From Uloborus plumipes (lineage: Eukaryota; Arthropoda; Arachnida; Araneae; Uloboridae): 64,000 nucleotides of DNA. The translations under genes were made by a program, and so were the position numbers. Below are positions 46,917 to 58,900 of this stretch, one piece after another. The stretch covers positions 21,272-85,271 of the forward strand of contig JAXGGA010004715.1 in NCBI GenBank assembly GCA_038373865.1, in the 5' to 3' direction. Positions within the stretch are counted from its first letter, which is position 1; each line of letters starts with the position of its first letter. Under the pieces are notes generated by a model that was given only the letters and a program-made list of their open reading frames with translations, was not told the DNA's origin and did not search any database.

Positions 46917-49900
46917 ATAAAAAGTAAAAACAAATTTCATTAATTTTTCTCTTAAAAAAGCGTATTAAACATCAAAAATGCAAAAAATCCTATTATAGCG
47001 GATGCAAAGAGATTGCAGTTTTCAAAAGCATTTAAACGGAATATCAAAGAATTTACTTTTGTAAAAAAATTTTATGACTGCATTTTAAAGGCCTGTGAAC
47101 AACATATTATGAATGTCTGTTAACACAATTAATGCAAAAATAAAATGAAACCATCCAATCAGCTTTTTACATTTAGACTCATAAAAGATCAGTTAATTTT
47201 GCATTAAAAAATTTAAAATAATGATCTGAACAAAAAATAAAGCAAATTTTTATTTAATTGCCTCCTAATAAAGAGTAATTAGCTTGAAAAAAAGGTAAAA
47301 TTCAATTTTCATAGTGGATGCAGCGATCGCAGTTGTCAAAATGAAAGCATCAGAAGTATAAAAACGGTAAATAAATAATTTATTAAAGTCAAATAATTTT
47401 AGAATTACATTTTATCAGGTTTATATGATGAATGTCATGAATGATCACAGACATATTTGTCAAAAATTCGGAGGAAAAACGTTGGGAGACAGTGCCGTAT
47501 TTCCGTATGGGCTTAATGGGCTATAGCCCAGGGCTGCACGATTGAGAGGGCGGCACTTTTCCGGTATTAAAAAAGTAAAGACCTTTTCTTTTAACTACTC
47601 TAAAATACAACACCTCAGGGGACGGCCAGTTTCAAAAGACCAGGGCGGCCTCATATCCAAATACGCCTCTGTAGGGAGATGTAGCAAAACAGACAATACC
47701 AGACTTCCAAAACAACAGAAGAAAAAATGTATTAATTCCTGAATATAACTAAAACACAACCCTTGTAAGCATCAGAAAAAAAAATAATTTTTCTGCCAAA
47801 ATAAGGCCAAAACCTCACACCAAAGAGGTCAGATGGCGATAATTTTAAATAGCTGATCACTCTATCAGAAGCAATCCCATTTTTCTCCAACAGTTCTAAG
47901 TTTATTTCCCTTGTAGATAATTGCTATTATTATTTTATTTTTTGTTTCAGTCAAGAGCAGGAAGAAAAATACTTACTCTGCATTTTCAGAGAAATCTATA
48001 ACAGCAACATTGCAGCAAGCCATTTTGATTTGCATATTGTAAAACACAAGCATAACTATTAAAGCATAACAACTACCTTTTTTTAAGTTGTTGATTTCTT
48101 TAAAAGAAGCCAATAAAAAGTGCAACATTTTACATTTTAAATTTATCACTTGCCCAAGCATGGCAGGCAGGAAGTGCAGATTTTTTTTTATTCTTTCGCA
48201 AAATTGGGGGATAAGCCCTTTAACTTCAGAAAAGACCTATAAGTTATTGGCTCTTATACAGAAATATGTTATGCGTTATTTTGATTTCAGATTTGCTTTT
48301 AGTATGAATGATGTGTGAAACGTCAGTTTTGTTTGATCAGCATTTTGTGAAGGGTCTGTTTTGCTTGATCGGATTTTTGTGAAGAGTCTGTTTTGCTGGA
48401 TCGTATTTTTGTGAAGGGTCCGTTTCCCTTAATCGTATTTTTGTGAAGGGTCCGTTAACGGACCCGTATTTCCTCTGGCCAGACCCCTGTTTTATCTAGA
48501 AATATTCAAAAACTAATAATTTAGAATTCTACATCATACTAGGTGCTGTTTATACTTCCTTTTGCATAGTAAAGGAAGTATTTTGATCGGGAAAAAAATG
48601 TTACTCAAATTTCGGCATAAGTTTCTACTTTGCTCCCCCCTCCCCCAATGAATGTTGAGTTGTTTGTTCGACCCCTCAGCACGTGCATGTGTACTTACAA
48701 ACATATTAACAACCGATAGGTTCGTCTCGACCATCCTCAAGTTATTTACAAGGAGTTATCAGGCATGACGTATGTATATCCCGCAAATAACTCAAAAATG
48801 GTATGCCGTTAAAAATTCTTATTAGCTGCGTTGGCTCTGAGCAAGGGCGTAGCCAGGACTCACGTTAGGGGGGTGCAGGCAGTGGCACCTAAATAGGAGG
48901 TCACTGTGACCTCCTAAAAATTTCTTATCCGATACAAATTGGCTGATGAAATTTGAAAACAGTGAGACAGTATTGCAAGGCTGAACTTCTTTATTTTATT
49001 TCTTTTTTTTTCCTTTAATTAATTATTATTATTTTTTTTTTTTTTTGTGATGCCTCACGTCTCTTTTGGTAGACACAGATGAGTATGCATTCTTGTATTT
49101 CATTTTATTTATTTTTTAATCATGCAGTAAAGTTCTGAGTTTCATTCGGTAAATTAAAAAATTTCTCCTCAAAAACAGGCAAGCTTACTATCATTTTCTG
49201 AAAAGTAATCAATACTAGATGTAATAACGCAGTTTATATAAAGTTCCCAAAAATTTGCATAAAAGCCAAATTTTTCAATAAAAACAGAAAGAAAAAAGTA
49301 AGAAAGAAAGAGAAAAAAGTGCTTGAAATTCTATTTGCATAAAAAAAGGAAGAAATTATGAACTCAAAGAAACTAGACCATATTTTATTTTACACCTTCA
49401 ACCAATGGATGGTATAAAATCTTTCTAAAAGAACAAAACAGTAGTTTTGTAGTAACATGCTGGTGACCAGTATGTTACAATGAAAAGCATGAAAGGGGAC
49501 AAGATCGTTTGTAAAAAAAATAAATAAAATGGGAGGTCACAGTGACCTCCCATTGGCTCTGATCTAGGGGGGTGCAGCTGCACCCACCTGCACCCCCCTA
49601 GCTACGCCCTTGGCTCTGAGAGGGGTCTAGTTGCGCACATCCCCTTATGATTGCATTCAAATGTTCCAAAGGGATCTTTTACCCCTTTTCCATGGGTAAA
49701 TCTGTTAATTTCAGTGCAGATTCAATTGATGCGACCATGTGTTTGAAACTCACTTTTGTTAGATTTTCATATAAATTGTATCAAAACATTTCATCAAACA
49801 GAAATAAGACATATCATGAACAGTGCAATCGAAAAGAGAAAATAAATGCTATTTATCCTTAGAATTACCAAAGAAAACGTCATGTGATTTTCAAAAATAA

Positions 49901-52900
49901 ATTATTGTAATATTTTACTTAAGGCACAATCCAACGCAGTTACCCATTTCCGTTTGTATAATCTTAATAAAACACCTAGCTAACTCAACTTATTTGGCCA
50001 CCTGAAATGAAGTGCTTGAATTTCATCGCTTGATCAAATATTTAGAAATCATAGATGACAATAAAATATTATGCTTTGTTTCTATATCAAAAATAAAAAA
50101 TAAATTTTATATGCATGAATATCATTTAATGAAGTGTTTATTATTAATATTAAATTCATTGATTGTTTAAAATTAAATGTGGTATATGTAGTTTGTTTAT
50201 TAATGATATTATTAAACTTAAACTTACCGATGTAGAATTTTATGACTGAAACAGTTAGATTCTGTTATAATGTTATTAAAGGAAAAAATTTCGACTGATG
50301 AGCTGTTAAATACTTTTTTTATTAAATTCTTTCTTAAATATTTTAATATGATATTTAAAAAATATTTTTATTCTAATTGTACTCAGCTCAAAGGCTGGAG
50401 ACATAATATTCAGCACAATCATAGTTTGGTGTACTAAAAATTAAAATAGAAATGCTAAACGTCAAATATTGACCGAATATTTGTTAAATCCCTAATTTGA
50501 AATGTTTAGTGTTTTTGTTTCAACAGTTTTAATTATGCTTTTCCCTTTTAGGAGTGATGGAAGCTTCACGGTTAGTAATGTTGAACCCGGATCCTATGCA
50601 GTTGAAGTCATAAATCCCAACCACATTTATGAACCTTCTAGAATTGACATAAACTCTAAAGGCAAATTCCGTGCTCGTAAGCTGAACTACGTTCAGACCA
50701 ATTTAGTTCACCAAGTACCTTATCCTTTGAAGTTCAAAGTTCGAGCCCCATACAAGTATTTTCAAGTTAGAGAAGCATGGAGGATAACAGACTTCCTTAT
50801 GAACCCTATGGTGAGTTTTTAGAAATCTATACCATATTAGCGGGCATGCCGCAAAATTAGAGGTGTACCAGACTTTTCGATAACTCTTGTGTGGTCTTTT
50901 CAAACATGCCAGAAAAAACAAGGTTAGAAAATTATATTTAATTTAATATAAACAAAAATATGTTTGACTTAAAAATATAAATAATTATTTTATTAATAAA
51001 GGTTTAATTTTGTAAAAATTCTTATTTCCAATATTTTTATTCCTTTGATAAGAAAAATCTAATTGATTAAATTTAATTAAGTGACAATAAATTAAGTGAA
51101 GACAAAGCAACCATTTTTGTCTTAAAGTATTTTACAATGATATAATATATTAAAATTTAATGCAGCTAAAATAAAAATAATTTATAACAAAAATTTTAAC
51201 TGAATTGCTATTGCTATGATTTCTTTTGAATCAAACATTTACATATTTAATTGAGATATTACTAAATGTATCATAAATAACGTGCATTAAAAAAAAGCAC
51301 CTATCAATTTTAGTACCTGGCGACCGAGCCTCGCTCAGTTAAAAGAAAAAAAAAAGTTTGTAAAATCGTGTTTTTTTCTAAGTACTTATTTAGATGAACT
51401 TGAAAAGCATTTTTAAGCCGTTGGTTACAATTACGCATTTAAAACAGCCGTAAAAAACACAACCTTATTTAAACGATGCACACTGTAAAATCACACCACA
51501 ATAACTTTATTTTGATCGATCTGTTTAAAAACAATAAAAATTCTAACGTGTTGCCAAAACTCATTTGCCAAATACCATAAAAATTTTAATTTACGCTGAT
51601 GCATAACCATCAAAACTCCAATTTTGAGTTTCGATGGTAATGGCTAAGGCCCCTATATAGTCTATATAACGGCTCTAGTAATGGCTGATGTGATTAAATA
51701 TGAAACCCATTGTTGTAAATAAAACGTGGTTGCATGAAACAGTAACAATAATTGTAATCATAATGAAAATGGTGGAAGAAAGCTCTTCAAACTTTTAATG
51801 AAGTCACAAAACAGTGGGTTTTTAGTGAAAACCCTCGTTTTTACAGAAAGAACGCTGATGTATATGAACTCAAAAACTAAAACTTTATCTGAATACTAAA
51901 TTTTATCAAAATCGTTAGAGCCGTTTTCGAGATCCGAAATATAACAAGAATTGCTCGTGTAAAGATATAAGATATCACTTCTTGTTTAACTTTGAATATT
52001 TGTATTTTCAACTAACTAAATAAATGTTCTTGAGTTTATTATTTTTTTTTAAACTTATAATGGTACCCCAAATAATCCAGCATGCAGAAACTTTGAATTT
52101 TCCGGCATTCAGCTTCAAATATAACCTCACGTAATGTATAAGCCAGAACCTTTTTGCCACTGGAGGCTGCATTTAAATTAATGCAGTTAACAAAGAAGGC
52201 TAATCAGCTTTAAAATCACTTAAAGCTGATCATTAAGCATTCATTTAAAATCAGCATCAGCTTTAAAACCAACTTTTATGTATTTATTGTAGTTATGGTA
52301 TTCTTTTATGAACACTTTTCTCTATATATTTCAATAATAGAAAAGATATATTAAATTTTTTATTTGCTTTTTAATATGAGTTGCAAAAATAACTTATGTA
52401 TTTATGCAAGAATAATGATTTTTTTCAAGATTAATTATTGTAATTTGCTTAAAAAACTACTCATTTAAATATCACATCGAATGAAATTAAGTTTAAAATA
52501 TTTTCGAATATTCACAATTTATGCATTAGAAAAAATAAAAATAAAAACACAATATTGGTTTATCTGCATTTTTTTAAAACAGTTATTAAAAAACACTAAC
52601 ATATTTGTTAATTATAACATTGCTACAAGTCATTTTTTTTAAAAAATATTTTAGAGTCTGATAAAACTAGTGGGACACTAGCTTTTGTGAATGGCTTGAA
52701 AGTAATTGAATATTTAAATCAAACTTCGAAACCCAAAGCTTTTCTTAATTCAGAAACCTCCATTTGTAGCTCCAAAATGTCTTGCATGTATCTTCTAATC
52801 AAATACCAGTTCCGCAACCAACAGGAGTATGTAAAATGATTGTGCTCGTAAAAATCTCTTAAGTATTTTGGCATAATTCTATTAAAGAGGCCAGGACACC

Positions 52901-55900
52901 TACATAGTCATAAAATGATTTGTTTCATTATCCAGACTTAAAGCTGAGGACTAGCTATAGTTCAACATGAACTATGTCTTGTTTTGCACATGATTCCAAC
53001 TATTTTATGTGTAAGCAGTAGCGTGCCTAGGTGGTCCTGCTCCCATGGCGAACTGAAGAAATTGCGCCCCCACCCCCTCATGATCGCCTCGACAGGAAGT
53101 CACTGTGACCTCCCAAAACAATTCTTTATTCAGAAAATTTTGATTATTGACAATATTTCAACTTTCAATCTTCATTTTTGTTTTTTGAAATATTTTTAAA
53201 GATGCCCAATGTTCCTTCGCATTAGATGTTTGATTTTCCATTTAAGCTCTTATTCTTGCATCATTTTTTCTTTCTTTAATATTTTCCTACCAATCTAAAA
53301 AAAATCCTAAACTTTTTTTTCATTGGTTGAAATGCGCCCCCTTGGCTTCTGCGCTTGAGGCAAGAGCCACTCCTGCCAACCCCTAGCTACTCCGCTGTAT
53401 GTAAAATTTTTTGAAATCTATGTGTAGGTTTTTTTCAATCAATATACAGGATGGCTACAAAATGTTAAGACAAATATTGAATCATATAATTACACACAGA
53501 TAAAATGGAAAATACGCCAATGACACCAGAAAATCATTTATTTACTTAAAAACCTAATAAAAATTGAACAAAAGCTAGAAATACACAGAGATTGAGACAA
53601 AACAGAATTAAAAACAAATGTTTTTTCAAAAAGTTAATCAACAAAAAACTAGCTGAAATGTAAACATATACAGTCAAACTTGCTTATAACAATTCTTGAT
53701 TTAATAAGAATCCAAATTCAAAAAGAGATTCAGAAGCACTTGGTTGGTAGAATGTTAAGTCTACAAGAGAATAACTTGCTTTTAATGAGACAACTCCAAA
53801 CATAATTAGCAATATTTATACACTAGCTGATGTGCGGGGTGTCGCAGGGGTTTAAATGCAACATGCCAAATCAAAAAAAAAAATACATATATATATATAT
53901 ATGACTTTCAACTAAGCCCAGTGTTATATTTCTCAAAGCTATTTTTCGCGACCATGCGGTTGATTAACTGGCTGTGAAGGAGAATGTAAAAACAACCTTA
54001 AATGCGTTAAGGTATTTACTAGCTGCCAGGGCAGCTAGATTAGCTTCCTGCGGCATGTTGATGCATAACGTCCCCCTTCTCTAACTTTTACCTCATTCTG
54101 AAGTTATCTTATTTGATATAATTTAATGTTCATTCGATTTTAAGACATACCATGCACGTGGCCCGGCGTTGCACGGGCACTTCGTGCCTTGAAAGTAGTG
54201 GGGAAAATTTAAAGAAACTACTCCCCGCCAAGGCGTCTTGCTTACAGGCGCTTCACGCCTTTACTTTTTTCCTATATAAAAAAAATCATTCGAATTATTG
54301 AGATGCTTCGCGCCTTCAAGATGGTGAGGAGAGTTTCAGTAAGGGCCCTGCTCCACATCAGCAGAAAACGCGACCGAAACTGAAGACAGAAACCGAAAAT
54401 CCGGGTACTTTCCATAGGAATACTATTTAATCCGTTTTACGTTTCTGCTTTACGTCAATGTGGAGCAGGGCCCCAAGTTCAGCTCGCTCAAAGGAAAAAA
54501 GCAGACATAGATACTCAGTTTTTAATGTAAGTAGATGGCTTTTCAACGAATGAATGTTTCAAAATATTACAAGTAGCTAGAGATAAAAATTCTACGTTAG
54601 TGGCCCGCTTATGAGTTTCGTGTTTGATTTAGTTAATCCTTCATTCAAAATTCTCATCATCGTTATTACTGTTTCATAGCAAAAACGTTTTGCAACAATG
54701 GATTTCTTATTTAATCATTTATTAGGCTTAATCACTTTAAATTTGACTAATTATTAATTGATATCTTCGCTAATTAAAATCGTATAATTATATAAATTGA
54801 AACTAATGAAGCCTGAAAAATTACCTATCCAGCGGTTCCTGGTTCGACTTTCAGTTCATTGGCGTTCAGGAGAAAGAAGCGTGACATAGATAGAGAGATA
54901 GTTAGAAAGAAAGATAGATACTCAGTTTTTAATATAAGTAGATTTTATCAGTTTTTTTTTTTTTTTTCGAAAAATCACTTTCTATTTTCTAACTGTTGCC
55001 AAAATTGATTATTTTTTATTTAAACCGGTATCGATTATTGGCATAGATGAATATCAAAATCCTAAAAAAGCAATACATTTCATACTTACTCCAGAGAAGC
55101 CTTTTCAAAATTTTCATTATGATTACCATTAATATTGGTGTTGCAAGGCAACAAATTTTTGCAACAATGGGTTAAAAATTAAATCATTTAATGGGGAAAT
55201 TACATGAAATTTACTGTTTTCCATAATAAGGTTTTTAAACTAAGTTTTTTAGAAATAAATTATAGCCTATCCTGATTCTTGTGAATGTAGCTAGCTATCT
55301 ATGGTGAAAAAATGGTTAAAATCGGTCTAGTAGTTTTGAAGATTATCCCGGACATACATACATACATACAAAAGTAGTCATTTATGTATATAGATCAGGC
55401 CAGATAATACAGATGCACATAGGTGCATGAATATGCATGCATACAGTGTAAGTGTATGATAATACACATGCACTGCTGCTGTACAGATACATTCATTGCT
55501 GTGCAGATATGTGCTTTATCTGATAATCATTGATTCAGCTTTTTTATCTTCAAAGTTTGCTAATAAATTAATGAAAAACATTCGCCTCTTACATTCTGGG
55601 ATACAATTCTATATTTGTTTTCAAACTTAAAAATAATTTTGAGTTGAGCGTACAGATACTTAATATTTTTATTTTACTATGTTAATATAATTCATAAAAT
55701 GTCTGTTAAATTCTGCCTAACTCTTTTTAACCTACTTTCCCGTTAAAAACAAAAGAAAGACGAAAAAAGTATTAAAAGTAGCTTAATGCATCTAAAAAAT
55801 ATCGCCAAGTCCAAAAAATATCGCCAAGTTAAAAAAATAAAGAGGTAAAATGAATATCGAAAAATTAAAAATTTGAAAGTAGGGTATTGAGATGGGGAAT

Positions 55901-58900
55901 TTGTGTGTCGGTCTGTCTGTCCCCCCCCCCCTAATAACTTTTGAATGAACATTCCGATTTGGACAAACTTTTTTTTGTTGGAAAGATCTCGGCGAGTACA
56001 GCTCATTCCCATATTTGATTTTTTGATTTGAACAATTTTTGGTTCAACTTTGAGCCGTTCAAACAACCGGTCCTGCGATACTAACTTTTAAATGAACAGT
56101 CCGATTTGAACAAACTTTTTTTTGTTCGAAAGATCTTTTCAAGGATACTTCATTCCCGCATCTACATTTTCGATTTGAACAATTTTTCGTTCAACATTGA
56201 ACCGTTCAAGCAACCTTTCCCCACCTAATAACTTTCAAGTGAACCGTCCGAATTGAATAAACTTTTTTTGTTCGAAAGATCTCGGAGAGACTCATTCCCA
56301 TATTTCACTTTTCAATTTGAACCATTTTTCGTTCAATGATGAACCATTCAGAAAAATTTTTAACATGAGCGCCTACTGGGAAGTTTAAATTGAATGTTGA
56401 TTCTGAACTTAAAGGCGGATTTCCTTCAAACTAACTTTGTAAGAAAACGGTTTTGATAAAAAATGTATGTTAAGTACTTTTCTGAAAAATATTCTGTGAG
56501 GACTCTGATTCCGACTCCGACTCCGCAAACATGGCGGAAATGCAGGCTCAAAAAAATAATGACTGACTGGGGCAGACGATTTTTTGTTTATTTATTTATT
56601 TTTTTTTGGCAGACGATATTTTTTTTTTATTACAAAAATTGTTCATTCACGAGAGCATTTTATTCTTTATTTATATTTAACAACTGGCAACGGATTAAAA
56701 ATAAAATTCGAGACATTTTATTAACAAACAAGGTTTTTTTTTCTTTGTTTGATAAAATGTGTTTTGATGTTCTTTGTACTTTTATTTTATTTATTTTTTT
56801 TTCTTTTGAAAACGATTGTGAAATTTTTCTACGGAAGAACTATAACAGTTACATTCTTTAAAAGGTGCGACAAAACTTTATTTACTCGTTTATTTACTTT
56901 TTACGTGTCCATTTCATCTGATGAGAGGGGTATATTTTGCTTTTAGAAATCAGCTTTAAGTGCTATAAGGGTATTAGGGCTGGGCGATGTAGGAATTTCT
57001 ACATCGTGATGCACCGCCAACCTTACATCGCGATGTTTCGATGCATCGCGATGTATTAAAAAAAAAAAAAATTTTATAAGTTTTTTTTTTAAGTCATGTA
57101 TTGAGAAGTGAAATTAAAAAAAAAAAAAAATGACATTTTTATTAACTAACATGAAAAATATTTACAGTGGCAAAAAAAGCACAGATTCTTGCACAAAAAC
57201 AACATAATCGAACCCCCCCCCCTCCCTTTCCCCTTGAAGGAAACCATACGTTGCAATTTCATCCAATCATTCCTAAACTGAAAATAAATAAATAAATTTA
57301 ATTAAATTAAAATAAAAAGATAAGGGAAAAAATAGTAGGTACACCTTTTTACTTAAAAAAAAGAGGATCGAAATGAAGAACTATTGAATGGGATAATAAA
57401 GATTCACTGACGTATTTTCTAAAACAGAAGTACATTTTTTATAAATTGTTTTAATTTTTAAGTTGGAACAGAATAATTTAAAAGCAATGAAAATGAAAAT
57501 TTGAAGATTCATGCATTTGGGAATGAATGATGAAATACTGAATGATAAAATATTGCTGAACTTTAATTTTATCTTTCTGACTCTCATCGTCCCCAAAAAT
57601 TTATTGCCCCCCCCCCCCCCCCCAGGATCAAAATCACCCCTTAAAGGTCGAATGCCCCCAGGTTGGGATCCACTGGCTTAAAGTGAAGCTGTGCACCCCA
57701 AATTGCCAGCCTAGTTTGCATACGAAAACAACATCGACAACGGGATTAACACCATACATAAATAGCTATCTTGTTTCTATTTGGCTTTTTAAACTAACTG
57801 TGATAATTCTATTTAACGACAAAAATATAAACCTGATCTTTCTTCAAATCATGTTTTCAACATGTCCATTTCACACATTCATAATAAATCGAATAAAAGA
57901 AAAGTATTCAATCACTTACCTCAGAATGACTCAATTATAATGCCAAACCTCCAACACTGCACTAAATTAAGAAAGAAACTTGCACCTCAGCACTTTTAGG
58001 TTTACTCATGGCGTCAACTTCCTTCATATTATGACGAGGTATTCGAAAACGGAAGCTTGAATTCGAAGTCAAGATTTAGTTTGGTTTGGCTCGTTTCCAA
58101 TTTATCACCGATGTAAGAAGAACCGATGCATCACCGATGTATCACAAAAGTAACTTGGATCGTCGTCGTTGGCTGTCATGCTACATTGGCTAGCTGCCAA
58201 CACTACAATGGTGTGAACAATAGATCAAGATTGGTGTATTGAACCGGTGTGCCTTACATCGGTGCGGTGCCGATGCATCGGTTTAGAAAATAATTCTAAA
58301 CCGGTGTAACGATGTAGGGCTTACACCGGTGTTTTGCCATACATCGATGCATTGCCCAGCCCTAAAGGGTATGTTTGACAAAATTTTCAGTTTCAGATAT
58401 TCAAGAGAATATTGATTAGATGCTAGAATGCCGATGTCGATGTACGGGAAAGTAGGCTAGTTTAGTTCTTGACAGAACTTCTTGTTTTCTTTTCTCATAA
58501 AAATTTCTTCCACAGCCCAAAGTTAGTGATGGATCATAAGTCTTAAGAATGAGTCATTAAGCTCCTTTTTTATTCAAAAACTTTTAACTTTTTCTATTAC
58601 CAGAGGTGCAAATGACAATAATACAGAGATAGTTTTAAAATGAAATGGCAAGTTTTAGGCATGATATGTTTATTGTTTTAACATTTTCACTTTGTTTATA
58701 TTTTTTTTCCCTAGGTGCTGATGATGGTTCTTCCCTTATTATTAATAATGGTTTTACCCAAGATGATGAATGCGGCTGATCCAGAAACTCAAAGGGTAAG
58801 TTTCACTTACACTTTTATACCTCATGTTGTGTTTCATAAAATTTTCTATAGTATGGTTTAAAGCAGTGGTCGGAAGTAGCGCGCTACAAGTAAAAAAACT

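Larger units (their letters stand above)
46792..48489. mobile_element. Possible DNA transposon remnant
   Basis: Left CAGGGATCTGTCCAGGATTT, right complement CAGGGGTCTGGCCAGAGGAA, so the ends are related inverted copies. No convincing target duplication. TTTTGTGAA modules repeat at both ends. Contains a hAT MITE at 47490-47671. In EMC7 intron 1. Confidence 0.5.

Noticed and set aside
56463..56861. 132-codon frame in EMC7 intron 2
   Set aside because: Phe/Leu-rich translation of T-rich sequence, no recognisable domain, no splice context.
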